From contig NZ_CP084115.1 of the NCBI RefSeq assembly GCF_020217465.1, positions 1,178,001 through 1,242,000 of the forward strand: a stretch of 64,000 nucleotides of DNA. The letters are read 5' to 3'. This stretch comes from Cobetia amphilecti (GTDB lineage: Bacteria; Pseudomonadota; Gammaproteobacteria; Pseudomonadales; Halomonadaceae). This document shows, piece by piece, positions 55,890-64,000 of this stretch (positions are counted from its first letter, which is position 1; each line of letters begins with the position of its first letter). A program made the position numbers and the translations under genes. Below the pieces are notes generated by a model. That model did no database searches and was not told where the DNA came from. It was given only the letters and a program-made list of their open reading frames with translations.

Positions 55890-56813
55890 CTAGTGGGGCG
55901 GTGCCGTCGCCAGCTCCCGGGCAAGCCATTCGCCCAGCGCCTCGGCATGCGGGTGGCGAGCACGAGCGCGGCCGACCTGCGGCAATGTCAGCGTCAGGCA
56001 TGCCTCGGTCTCGACGAACCCCCAGGGGGCCACGAGACGCTTGCTGCGCAGGTCTTCCTCCACCAGATAGTCCGGCGCGATGCCGACGCCCAGTCCGACC
56101 AGTGTCGCCTCGAGCAGGTAGTTGAGGTGCTCGAAACCTTGCGCGTAATCAAGCCCCTCACTGGATAGTCCCTGGCGTGAGCACCAATCTGGCCAGGCTT
56201 GCGGGCGTGATCGGGTATGCAGCAGGGGCAGGCCCAGCAGAACCTCGGGGGAAGGGGGACTGGATGCCTCGCTCAGCCACTCGCTGTCGGGCCGCAGGAC
56301 GGGCCCGATGCGCTCGGTGCCCAGCACGCGCGTCTCCTGATGCTCGGCGTCATCAAAGGGCGGCGTCTGGAAGCGCAGGACACCGTCCACGCCATTGCGC
56401 AGCCCTTCGTTGTCATCACTGGCGGTCAGGTGCAGCTCGAGTTCCGGCAGGGCGTCCTTGAGTGCCCCCAGTCGCGGAATGAACCAGCGTGCCAGAAACG
56501 ACCCCGGGCAGCTCAGCACGAAGGGCGCCCGCGCATCACTGCGTGCCAGTGCCCCGCATACGCGTGCCAGACCGCCAAGGTGATGACGGGTCGCGGTCGC
56601 CAGCTCACGGCCGGCCTGTGTCAGCGTCAGGCCCCGCCCGGCGCGATCGAACAGGCGTGTGCCGAGTGCGTCTTCCAGCTGGCGGATCTGACGGCTGACG
56701 GCCCCGTGGGTCACATGCAGTTCCTCTGCGGCGCGCGAGGCGCTCTCATGGCGAGCTGCCACATCGAAGGTGCGCAGGGCATTGAGGGGAGGCAGTAGCT
56801 CGGTGCGCTCCAT
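55890..56813 (-). CDS. trpI: LysR-type activator TrpI
   Basis: 307-residue regulator divergent from trpBA. The DNA-binding part LPPLNALRTFDVAARHESAS, EELHVTHGAVSRQIRQLED and effector-domain strings SCPGSFLARWFIPRL, LLHTRSRPQAWPDW, YAQGFEHLNYLLEATLVGLG and APWGFVETEA follow Pseudomonas TrpI, which activates trpBA with indoleglycerol phosphate. AGGAG precedes ATG 56813; a TTG 18 bp upstream is less likely. The intergenic region holds a matching inverted repeat. Confidence 0.87.
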   Translation of the reverse strand: MERTELLPPLNALRTFDVAARHESASRAAEELHVTHGAVSRQIRQLEDALGTRLFDRAGRGLTLTQAGRELATATRHHLGGLARVCGALARSDARAPFVLSCPGSFLARWFIPRLGALKDALPELELHLTASDDNEGLRNGVDGVLRFQTPPFDDAEHQETRVLGTERIGPVLRPDSEWLSEASSPPSPEVLLGLPLLHTRSRPQAWPDWCSRQGLSSEGLDYAQGFEHLNYLLEATLVGLGVGIAPDYLVEEDLRSKRLVAPWGFVETEACLTLTLPQVGRARARHPHAEALGEWLARELATAPPH

Positions 56814-56892
56814 GGTGTGTCTCCTGAGCAAGTGCTGGACGTGTCATTGGCATGGAAAGAGTGGCTGCGCGGCAATGACCGTCTCGACCATC

Positions 56893-56909
56893 TGTGAGAT
56901 TTTCTCACA
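56893..56909. promoter_or_regulatory. Candidate TrpI binding site
   Basis: TGTGAGA-TTT-TCTCACA is a perfect 17-bp inverted repeat. Its centre is about 64 bp upstream of the start site implied by TAGGAT (56953-56958), as expected for a LysR activator. Confidence 0.7.
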
Positions 56910-56952
56910 CATCTTGGCGAATTTATCGTTTTTCTTCCAGTGCCTGCAGCGC

Positions 56953-56958
56953 TAGGAT
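56953..56958 (+). promoter_or_regulatory. Candidate -10 element of trpB
   Basis: TAGGAT lies 79 bp before the trpB start codon; no good -35 is present, consistent with activator dependence. Confidence 0.4.
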
Positions 56959-57036
56959 GATCACCATATCGCTGGCCCCGCAGATGCCTTGCGCAGTATG
57001 TGAGACCAGCCACTGACACGATTCGAGGAGTTCAGC

Positions 57037-58278
57037 ATGAGCCAGACGACTGCTACCCCCAGCCTGCGCCAAGGGCCTGATGCCAAGGGTTTCTTCGGTG
57101 ATTTCGGCGGCCGCTTCGTTGCCGAGACGCTGATGCCGTTGATTCTGCACCTGCAGCGCGAGTATGAAGCCGCCAAGCAGGACCCGGCATTCGCCGAGGA
57201 GCTGGCTGGTCTGTCCGCGGACTATGTCGGCCGCCAGAGCCCGCTGTATTTCGCCGAGCGTCTGACCGAGCAGCTGGGCGGCGCCAAGATCTATCTCAAG
57301 CGTGAAGACCTGATGCATACCGGGGCTCACAAGATCAACAACGCGCTGGGCCAGGTACTGCTCGCTCGCCGCATGGGCAAGCAGCGCATCATCGCCGAGA
57401 CCGGTGCCGGCATGCACGGTGTGGCGACTGCCACCGTGGCGGCGCGTTTCGGGCTGGACTGCGTGATCTACATGGGCTCCACCGATATCCATCGTCAGCA
57501 GCCCAATGTGCAGCGCATGCAGCTGCTGGGCGCCAAGGTCGTGCCTGTCACCGCCGGTGATGGCACGCTGAAGGACGCCATGAACGAGGCGCTGCGTGAC
57601 TGGGTCACCAACGTCGATGACACCTTCTACATCATCGGTACCGTGGCCGGGCCGCACCCGTACCCGCAGCTGGTGCGTGACTTCCAGTCCATCATCGGTC
57701 AGGAAACCCGCGTGCAGCTGCAGGAGAAGGAAGGGCGTCTGCCGGATTCGCTGGTCGCCTGCATCGGCGGCGGTTCCAACGCGATGGGCCTGTTCCACCC
57801 GTTCCTCGATGAGGAAAGCGTCGAGATCATCGGTGTCGAAGCCGCTGGTGAAGGTCTTGAGACTCCGCGTCATGCCGCCAGCCTCAAGGGCGGCCTGCCG
57901 GGCGTACTGCATGGCAACCGCACCTTCCTGCTGCAGGATGAAGAAGGTCAGATCGGCGATGCGCACTCCATCTCCGCCGGGCTCGACTATCCGGGTATCG
58001 GTCCGGAACACGCATGGTTGCATGACATCAAGCGTGCCGAATATGTCGCCGCGACCGACCAGGAAGCGCTGGACGCCTTCAAGATGCTGTGCCGTCTAGA
58101 AGGCATCATTCCGGCGCTGGAGTCCTCCCACGCGCTGGCGGAAGTCATCAAGCGTGCGCCGGGCCTGCCGAAGGACCACCTGATGGTGGTCAACCTGAGC
58201 GGCCGTGGTGACAAGGACATGGCCACCGTGACTCATCACCTGGCCGACGAACTGGGCCTGAACCCTGACGGCGAGTAA
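57037..58278 (+). CDS. trpB: Tryptophan synthase beta subunit
   Basis: 413-residue PLP enzyme joining indole and serine. Signatures: [40 protein letters not shown] with PLP lysine K99, [35 protein letters not shown] and [20 protein letters not shown] precedes ATG 57037. trpA follows after 126 bp, with its own ribosome site. Confidence 0.97.
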   Translation: MSQTTATPSLRQGPDAKGFFGDFGGRFVAETLMPLILHLQREYEAAKQDPAFAEELAGLSADYVGRQSPLYFAERLTEQLGGAKIYLKREDLMHTGAHKINNALGQVLLARRMGKQRIIAETGAGMHGVATATVAARFGLDCVIYMGSTDIHRQQPNVQRMQLLGAKVVPVTAGDGTLKDAMNEALRDWVTNVDDTFYIIGTVAGPHPYPQLVRDFQSIIGQETRVQLQEKEGRLPDSLVACIGGGSNAMGLFHPFLDEESVEIIGVEAAGEGLETPRHAASLKGGLPGVLHGNRTFLLQDEEGQIGDAHSISAGLDYPGIGPEHAWLHDIKRAEYVAATDQEALDAFKMLCRLEGIIPALESSHALAEVIKRAPGLPKDHLMVVNLSGRGDKDMATVTHHLADELGLNPDGE

Positions 58279-58404
58279 GCCCGGGTCTGTCACGTGTTGC
58301 CCGGCGTCAGAGTCGTCAGTCGCTGATCGAGTCTGAGCGCCCCATGCCTTCTTCGCCTGCAGGTGTCATCGATGCCTGCAGGCCAGCAAATCCGGAGTCT
58401 ATTG

Positions 58405-59244
58405 ATGAGCATTTCCGCTATCGACACTACTGCCAGCAGCCGTCTTGACCGTCGCTTCGCTGCCGTGCGCGCCGAGAATCGTGCCGCGCTGGTGACCTAC
58501 ATCACTGCGGGCGACCCCGGCTACGATGCCAGCCTCGCGACCTTCCTCGGCATGGCGGACGCAGGCGCCGATGTCATCGAGCTGGGCATGCCGTTCACGG
58601 ACCCGATGGCCGATGGTCTGGCCATTCAGCATGCCACCCAACGTGCCCTGAAGGCCGGCCAGACCATGGACCGCACCCTGGCGATGGTCAGCGAGTTCCG
58701 CAAGCGCGATCAGGACACTCCCATCGTGCTGATGGGCTACTACAACCCGATCTATCGTCGTGGCGTGAGCCGTTTTCTCGAGCAGGCAAGCGAGGCAGGC
58801 GTCGACGGCCTGATCGTCGTCGATCTGCCGCCGGAGCACGATGACGAGCTGTGCGTCCCGGCCAGCGAAGCGGGCATCAGCTTCATTCGCCTCGCTACGC
58901 CGACCACCGACAGCGAGCGTCTGCCGGGTGTGCTGGCCAACACCTCGGGCTTCCTCTACTACGTCTCCAGCAATGGCGTGACCGGCGGCGCGGCACCTAC
59001 TGCCGAGAAGGTCGAGGCCGAGGTCGGTCGCATTCGTGAACATACCGATATTCCGGTCGCGGTCGGCTTCGGTATCCGTACCGCTGAACAGGCGGCGCGG
59101 ATCGGGCGTTTCTCCGACGGTGTGGTGGTCGGTTCTGCCTTGATCGACCTGCAGGCCAATGCCGAGACGCCGGAGCAGGGTACTCAAGCCGTGCACGCCC
59201 TGACCCGTGAACTGGCTGATGCCCTGAAGACCGCGCGTCAGTGA
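58405..59244 (+). CDS. trpA: Tryptophan synthase alpha subunit
   Basis: 279-residue TIM-barrel subunit that cleaves indoleglycerol phosphate. Catalytic Glu is in [15 protein letters not shown] together with the active-site Asp; [29 protein letters not shown] and [16 protein letters not shown] follow. ATG 58405 has GGAG upstream and the conserved [20 protein letters not shown] soon after; an in-frame start at 58363 lacks support. Confidence 0.97.
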   Translation: MSISAIDTTASSRLDRRFAAVRAENRAALVTYITAGDPGYDASLATFLGMADAGADVIELGMPFTDPMADGLAIQHATQRALKAGQTMDRTLAMVSEFRKRDQDTPIVLMGYYNPIYRRGVSRFLEQASEAGVDGLIVVDLPPEHDDELCVPASEAGISFIRLATPTTDSERLPGVLANTSGFLYYVSSNGVTGGAAPTAEKVEAEVGRIREHTDIPVAVGFGIRTAEQAARIGRFSDGVVVGSALIDLQANAETPEQGTQAVHALTRELADALKTARQ

Positions 59245-59298
59245 TTGCTGGTTAGCGGTCAGCATGCCCCTCGCAGGGGCGGTAGTTAGATAGATAGA

Positions 59299-59336
59299 CA
59301 GCAACGCCTCGAACCCTGTTCGGGGCGTTGCTGTTT
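59299..59336 (+). terminator. Rho-independent terminator after trpA
   Basis: CAGCAACGCC pairs with GGCGTTGCTG, with inner CGAAC/TTCG pairing, then TTTGTG. It also faces the convergent hydrolase gene. Confidence 0.82.
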
Positions 59337-59413
59337 GTGAGGCACGCGCTATCGGCACGACGCGGCGTGTCACGTCCATCGCCTCGTTCTCGCACTTACC
59401 CTTGTTCTTACGC

Positions 59414-60400
59414 TCACGAAGCGGGCGCTGGCAGGATCTGGTCCAACCAGTGTGCTATCCGCCCACGTATCTGGTCACTGTCGTGCCATTGCAGCAGCAG
59501 ATGGGGCGCCTCGGGCAGGTAATGAATCTCGAGCGTATCGCGTGAGGCGCTCGGCCAGTCGCTGACCAGCCGCTCGATGGCCACACGGGGCACGGTCTCA
59601 TCGCGATCACCGTGCAACAGCAGGGTGGGCGGCAGTCGTGTGTCAGCAGAAAGTGCTGCGATGTCATCGCTGGCGTGATCCGTGAAGCGAATCAGGCCGT
59701 AATAGGCATCAAGGCGCACGGAATGCACGACGCGGGAATCCTTGGCCAACCGCCCGGCAGCTGCGGGCTGAAGTTCTCCTTCGGGGTACCTGCGTGGCAC
59801 CTCCACGCTGGTCGCTGGGATAAGGTGCGCCGCCGTCCAGAGTCCTGCGTTGTACAGATAGCGCCAGCGGATGCCGCCGCGGACGCCCGGGGCGGCGAGC
59901 AGGCTGCCATCGATCGACAGCGCCGGATGTTGGGCGAGGGCATTGAGTATCACCGAGCCGCCCATGCTTTCTCCCGCCACGATCAAGGGGAGGTTCGGGT
60001 GGCGCTGGCGCAGTACCGTGATGGCGTCCACCAGATCCTCGACCAGCAACGGGGACTCCGGCCATCGCCCTTGCTGGCTGGACTCCCCGAAACCGCGTTG
60101 GTCATAGGCGTAGGTCACGATGCCTTGTCCGGCCAGCCACGGGCCCAGATCGGCATATGCCAGCCGGAAGTCGCCGTAGCTGTGCAGGCCAAGCAGCATG
60201 GCGCGTTGAGGGGTTGCCTGCGCAGGTTGCCAGGACTCCCATGCCAGCGACGTGGCGTCGCGGGTCACGAGATGGCGTGAGGCGGAGGATTCATCAAGGC
60301 AAGGGGCCTGGTGGATGTCATTGGCCGCAAGGTAGTGCGGCCCGCATCCCGATAGCAGCATGCAGAGTGTGACTGACACAAAGGGCAGCAGAGCGTTCAA
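59414..60400 (-). CDS. Lipoprotein alpha/beta hydrolase (monoacylglycerol lipase-like)
   Basis: 328 residues. A type II signal peptide with lipobox LLSGC (Cys19) anchors it to a membrane. The hydrolase core has LLGLHSYGDFRLAYADLG, DQRGFGESSQQGRWP, nucleophile elbow VAGESMGGSVILNAL, Asp in LLLHGDRDETVP and a late His in PEAPHLLLQWHD, as in the serine aminopeptidase/monoacylglycerol lipase group. It stands alone, convergent with trpA and divergent from a GGDEF-EAL gene. Substrate unknown. Confidence 0.87.
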   Translation of the reverse strand: MNALLPFVSVTLCMLLSGCGPHYLAANDIHQAPCLDESSASRHLVTRDATSLAWESWQPAQATPQRAMLLGLHSYGDFRLAYADLGPWLAGQGIVTYAYDQRGFGESSQQGRWPESPLLVEDLVDAITVLRQRHPNLPLIVAGESMGGSVILNALAQHPALSIDGSLLAAPGVRGGIRWRYLYNAGLWTAAHLIPATSVEVPRRYPEGELQPAAAGRLAKDSRVVHSVRLDAYYGLIRFTDHASDDIAALSADTRLPPTLLLHGDRDETVPRVAIERLVSDWPSASRDTLEIHYLPEAPHLLLQWHDSDQIRGRIAHWLDQILPAPAS

Positions 60401-60749
60401 GGAGTGGCTCTCCGTGGCGAATGGCGTGATGTGTGTACTACGCCCGACGCTGCCGAGTGGATCATGCTGTCAGGGCATCTGAAATGTGAGCGTTGTCAGT
60501 GTTGTGGGAGTGAACGCGCTCGATTCAAAGGCCTGTGCGGCGCTCGAGAGCCGAATGATGATCGACGCCAGTGCCGATCGAATGACGCTGGACTCATATT
60601 CAACGCATCGCAGTGGGTTAATATCACTGAGACATAGGCCGCATACTGGTGCCGAGGATCCGGCACGCTGGTGCTGGTAATTCGCCGAGTCCTGAGGCTC
60701 GGCATGTCATCCAGCCAGGATCGCAGAGGAGTCTGCTGAGGATACGCCA
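60401..60749. other. Divergent intergenic region
   Basis: This 349-bp gap lies between the lipoprotein and GGDEF-EAL genes and should hold both promoters. TTAATAT at 60618-60624 is a possible -10 for the rightward gene. No gene or clear repeat seen. Confidence 0.45.
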
Positions 60750-63101
60750 GTGAGTGACACCACATCGTTTGGCACCATGCCGAGCACTTCCCGGCCCGCC
60801 AATGGCCAGGAAGCCGAAGGCTTGTTGAATCAGCTGCTGGATCACACCAGCAACGGCGTCTGTTGCTATGACCTCGAAGGGCGCATTCGCTGGGTCAACC
60901 CCGCCTTTGAGCAGCTTCTCGGCTATCGAGAGCAGCAGGTGGTCGGCAAGGTGCCCAGTGAATTTTTGATGGGGCCGGCATCCGATCTGCTGGTCATCAC
61001 CCGATTGCGTGAACAGCGCCGCCGCGGCGAACCCAGCGATGAGGAGCTGGTGCATTACGACAGCAATGGCCAACCACTGCGATTGCGGCTGCGCTGCATT
61101 CCACTCAAGGATTCCAGGGGGCGGGTGGAAGGGTATCTGGGGCTGCAGACGGACATTACCCAGATGCACCGGGCCTTGATGTTGAGCCATTCCCAGCTTG
61201 AGCTGCTGGAAGCCGTGGCGGCAGGCCAGTCTCTGGACAAGACGCTGCGCGACCTGTGCCTGACCATCGAAGGCGCCGCGGTTCAGGTGCGCTCCTCGTT
61301 GCTGCTGCTGGATGATGTGGGCCGCACCATCGTGGCAGGTCAGGGGCCCAGCCTGCCGGCAAGCTTTATGCTGTTCACCCGTGGTTTGAAGATCGGGGAA
61401 GGCGTGGGCACCTGTGGGACGGCGATGTGGCGGCGCAAGCCGGTCATGACGCCTTCCATCGCGCAGGAACCTGCCTGGGAGGGCTTCCGTGAGCATCCGC
61501 ATGCGTTGGGGCTGGATGCCTGCCTGTCGATGCCGATTCTCGATGGCGAGGATAATCCGCTGGGCAGCTTTGCCTTCTATGCCGAGACAGGCGAGGTCTT
61601 CGATGCAACTCACCATGGCTTGCTCGAAGTGGCGGTCAAGGTGGCCAGGCTGGCGATCGAACGCTATCGACGTGACCAGCAGCTGACGCATCAGGCCTTG
61701 CACGACTCGTTGACCGGCTTGCCCAACCGGCGCCTCGTGCGTCGTCATCTCTGTGAGCTGGCGGAGCAGGCCCAGCCCGGCGAGATGGGCGCGCTGATGT
61801 TCCTGGATCTTGATCACTTCAAGCGTCTCAACGATATCCTCGGTCACGATGCCGGTGACCTGGCGCTCAAGCAGGTCGCCTCGCGTCTGGCAGAGATGCT
61901 GGGCCCGCAGGACTTCCTCGCGCGCCATGGGGGAGACGAGTTCATCGTGCTGCTGGCACCGAGAGCCGGTGGGCCGCGCGAAGCGGCTAGCCGAGCGCGC
62001 CAGGTGGCGGAGCAGATGCTGGAGCGACTGCAGGAGCCGCTGGAGCTTGAAGGGCGAACGCATCAGTTGACCGGCTCGTTGGGCATCACGCTCTATCCGC
62101 GTCATGAGGAAGGCTATGGCGCCTGCTCTCAGCAAGTGTTGCCGGCTGGCAAGGCCGAGCATGACGAAATTGATAGAGAAGAGAGTGATGCCTGGAGTCA
62201 CCTCCTGCATCAAGCGGATATCGCGCTCTATGAGAGCAAGGGGGCCGGGCGTGCACGGCTGTGTTTCTTCGCGCCCGAGATGCGCCAACGCATCATCGAT
62301 GCCGCTCGGATGGAACACGCGCTGCGTGAGGCCGTGTCTCGCCAGCAGCTGAGTGTCCACCTCCAGCCGCAATTTTCCCTGCCCGAAAGTGGTGAGCCGC
62401 AATTGTGTGGCGCCGAGGCATTGCTGCGTTGGCATGACCCGCAGCTTGGGATGGTCTCGCCAGCGACCTTCATCCCCATCGCGGAGGAGTCCGGCCTGAT
62501 TCTCGAGCTGGGACATTGGGTGCTGGAGCAGGTCTGTCGCGAGCTTGCCGCCATGACCGCTCGAGGCTATGCGCTACCGATGGCGGTCAATGTCAGTCAG
62601 GTGCAGTTCCGTAGCAGCGAGTTCGTGCCGCAGGTCACCAGGCTGTTGGCGCAACATGACTTCGCGCCTGAGCTCTTGCGTATGGAAATCACCGAGAGCC
62701 TGGCGACGGATGATGAAGCGGCAATGCTCGAGAAGATTGACCAGCTGGCAGCCTTGGGCCTGAGCTTCTCGATTGATGATTTCGGCATCGGCTACTCGAA
62801 TCTGTCGCGTTTGCGTCGTATGCCGCTCAAGGAGCTGAAGATAGATCGCAGCTTCATCAATGACCTGTCTCATGAGGAATCGCCAGACACGCATACCACG
62901 GGCAACGAGATCGTGCGTGCCATGCTGATGATGGCGAGCGCCCTGTCACTCGATGTCGTGGCGGAAGGCGTGGAAGAGACGGAGCAACTCGAAGTCTTGC
63001 GGCGCATGGGTTGCTCGCGAGTTCAGGGTTACCTGCTGGGGCGCCCGCGCCCGATGGCAGAGGTGATTGGCGACGCGGAGGCCCGATTGTCGAAAGGATA
63101 G
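60750..63101 (+). CDS. PAS-GAF-GGDEF-EAL cyclic-di-GMP protein
   Basis: 783 residues, no membrane helix. PAS (about 25-145: GVCCYDLEGRIRWVNPAFEQ), GAF (about 165-305: KIGEGVGTCGTAMWRRKPVM; LDACLSMPILDGEDNPLGSF), GGDEF with intact GGDEF at 394-398 (ARHGGDEF) and EAL with E556-A557-L558, MAVNVSQVQFRS and DDFGIGYSNLSRL. The inhibitory-site arginine is absent (GPQD in place of RxxD), unlike the protein at 53.5 kb. An extra 35-residue acidic stretch interrupts the end of GGDEF. GTG 60750 has GAGGA seven bases upstream. Soluble sensor, probably of a small ligand bound by GAF. Confidence 0.9.
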   Translation: MSDTTSFGTMPSTSRPANGQEAEGLLNQLLDHTSNGVCCYDLEGRIRWVNPAFEQLLGYREQQVVGKVPSEFLMGPASDLLVITRLREQRRRGEPSDEELVHYDSNGQPLRLRLRCIPLKDSRGRVEGYLGLQTDITQMHRALMLSHSQLELLEAVAAGQSLDKTLRDLCLTIEGAAVQVRSSLLLLDDVGRTIVAGQGPSLPASFMLFTRGLKIGEGVGTCGTAMWRRKPVMTPSIAQEPAWEGFREHPHALGLDACLSMPILDGEDNPLGSFAFYAETGEVFDATHHGLLEVAVKVARLAIERYRRDQQLTHQALHDSLTGLPNRRLVRRHLCELAEQAQPGEMGALMFLDLDHFKRLNDILGHDAGDLALKQVASRLAEMLGPQDFLARHGGDEFIVLLAPRAGGPREAASRARQVAEQMLERLQEPLELEGRTHQLTGSLGITLYPRHEEGYGACSQQVLPAGKAEHDEIDREESDAWSHLLHQADIALYESKGAGRARLCFFAPEMRQRIIDAARMEHALREAVSRQQLSVHLQPQFSLPESGEPQLCGAEALLRWHDPQLGMVSPATFIPIAEESGLILELGHWVLEQVCRELAAMTARGYALPMAVNVSQVQFRSSEFVPQVTRLLAQHDFAPELLRMEITESLATDDEAAMLEKIDQLAALGLSFSIDDFGIGYSNLSRLRRMPLKELKIDRSFINDLSHEESPDTHTTGNEIVRAMLMMASALSLDVVAEGVEETEQLEVLRRMGCSRVQGYLLGRPRPMAEVIGDAEARLSKG

Positions 63102-63250
63102 GGAAGGCATGTTCATGAGGCTGTCTCAGCCAGCCTGGGGCATGACACCGAAATCAGGCGTGGAGCATGCCTTCAGGTTATTGCTCCAGCGCCTCCAGCA
63201 TGTGGATGACGACGAAGGGGCGTGAAGCAGGCGGTGCAGCAATTGTCGGG

Positions 63251-63279
63251 TTTATCTCGCCACTTCAATGGCTTATACT
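63251..63279 (+). promoter_or_regulatory. tRNA-Arg promoter
   Basis: TTTATC (63251-63256), 17-bp spacer, TATACT (63274-63279), then a GC-rich discriminator TCCGCTCGC, the pattern of growth-rate-controlled stable RNA promoters. Confidence 0.65.
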
Positions 63280-63291
63280 TCCGCTCGCTAC

Positions 63292-63368
<77 letters not shown>

Positions 63369-63674
63369 GCAATCCCACCTTCTGGACGCCGTCGTCTGTC
63401 CTGCCTTCTGCGTCATCGCCTTATCGTCTTCTCTGCACCGTTCGTTGCGTGCTCGGCCCTTGCTCTGTGAGCAGCGCCCGTCCTGGCTTCAGGCCCGGAG
63501 TAAGAATTGCCGCACTTGATCTTCCTATCCGATTACTCGTTCAACAATGTCCTGGCTCTTGGTCTGGACATCGCATCGTCTTGCCAGCCAATCGTCCTGC
63601 CAGTTCAGCGTCGCGGGAAGGCGCAAGAACAAGCCCTGCAAGAGAGTCTCTCGATAAACGCAGGGCTTTGGGTG
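63369..63674. other. Gap between tRNA-Arg and the glycosyltransferase gene
   Basis: 306 bp with no credible gene. A TTG-started frame of 60 codons at 63507-63689 lacks a ribosome site. No copy of the tRNA 3' end (a possible att site) is seen here. Confidence 0.5.
63630..63669 (-). terminator. Terminator-like hairpin after the glycosyltransferase gene
   Basis: Read leftward, AAAGCCCTGC pairs with GCAGGGCTTG across about 20 nt that include GAGAGACTCTC, followed by TTCTT. It lies just past the minus-strand stop. Confidence 0.6.
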
Positions 63675-64000
63675 TCAGCGGGAGTCTGATGTCACGGCAT
63701 CAGTGGGCAGGGACAGAAACTCCTGCATGATGCGGGTATCGCGGAAGCGTTCGATCAGCTCCGGATCCGAGTCGAGTGCCGGCGGGTTGGCGAGACCTTC
63801 ACGAATCTTGGCTGCCAGCGCCTCGATGGAGTCTTCGGAGATCAGGCGCGCCTGATCATGGATCAAGACATTGCGAATGCCGCCGGGGACATCCGGTGCC
63901 ACGCACGGCGTGCCACAGCACATGCTCTCCACCAGCACGATGCCGAAGGCCTCACTGCGTGAACTGAGCACGAACAGACGGGCGTGCTTCATCCACGGGT
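63675..64000 (-). CDS. Glycosyltransferase family 4 (GT-B), C-terminal end, truncated by window
   Basis: The visible 108 codons end in SDSR-stop; the frame stays open through base 64000, so the start lies beyond the window. PWMKHARLFVLSSRSEAFGI followed by VLVESMCCGTPCVAPDVPGG and IRNVL is the nucleotide-sugar-binding C-terminal lobe of GT4 enzymes, with the E-x7-E-type pair represented by SEAFGIVLVE. Such enzymes build surface polysaccharides. ATG 63992 is internal, not the true start. Confidence 0.88.
   Translation of the reverse strand, partial: PWMKHARLFVLSSRSEAFGIVLVESMCCGTPCVAPDVPGGIRNVLIHDQARLISEDSIEALAAKIREGLANPPALDSDPELIERFRDTRIMQEFLSLPTDAVTSDSR

Noticed and set aside
63507-63689. 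60-codon frame after tRNA-Arg
   Set aside because: TTG start without ribosome site, no recognisable similarity, overlaps a terminator-like hairpin and the glycosyltransferase end.

Overview
The window is about 62-64% GC chromosomal DNA of a gammaproteobacterium. Gene order (leuC-leuD-leuB-asd-fimV-truA-trpF-accD-folC-dedD-cvpA-purF-metZ; trpI divergent from trpBA; split pntAA-pntAB-pntB) matches the Pseudomonas/Halomonas type of genome. A class I PHA locus with an unusually long PhaC, DUF6489 and phasin genes, together with protein style, points to Halomonadaceae, probably Cobetia or a close relative (inference; no 16S gene is present). No insertion sequence, prophage or CRISPR array was seen.

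Layout. 1-5.4 kb: end of htpG, a Bax-like glucosaminidase, a UvrD-like helicase and SelO. 5.4-9.3 kb: proton-translocating transhydrogenase operon behind a long leader with inverted repeats and a possible leader peptide. 9.3-12.5 kb: gpsA, sixA, an AEC permease and a 43-residue membrane protein. 13-18.4 kb: overlapping ABC ATPase / GldG-like permease / DUF4340 operon. 18.5-21.6 kb: two alpha/beta hydrolases and a patatin. 21.8-25.9 kb: pheC, an Smr protein, prmB and aroC. 26.1-30.7 kb: PHA locus. 30.7-49.3 kb: LysR gene divergent from the leu genes, then asd, fimV, truA, trpF, accD, folC, dedD, cvpA, purF and metZ. 49.5-63.1 kb: cytochrome b561, YceI, LysE, a 2OG-Fe(II) dioxygenase, two GGDEF-EAL proteins around trpI-trpBA, and a lipoprotein hydrolase. 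The end holds tRNA-Arg(CCT) and a truncated glycosyltransferase.

How genes work together. Amino-acid biosynthesis is prominent: aroC, pheC and trpF/trpBA (aromatics), leuCDB, asd and metZ (aspartate family). accD, the PHA genes, transhydrogenase and gpsA link acetyl-CoA, NADPH and lipid precursors to carbon storage. Both LysR genes have an inverted repeat about 64 bp upstream of a plausible start site of the divergent operon.

Most notable: (i) PhaC carries a roughly 285-residue Ala/Ser/Thr/Lys tail ending in an AT-hook-like PRRGRP, suggesting a PHA synthase with its own nucleoid-binding arm; (ii) short tandem duplications are unusually dense, with different unit sequences at each site, including in-frame 15-bp (pentapeptide) arrays in at least six unrelated proteins and a 12-bp array in folC; (iii) a perfect 18-bp-arm palindrome lies just upstream of the phasin gene; (iv) candidate leader structures precede pntAA and accD.
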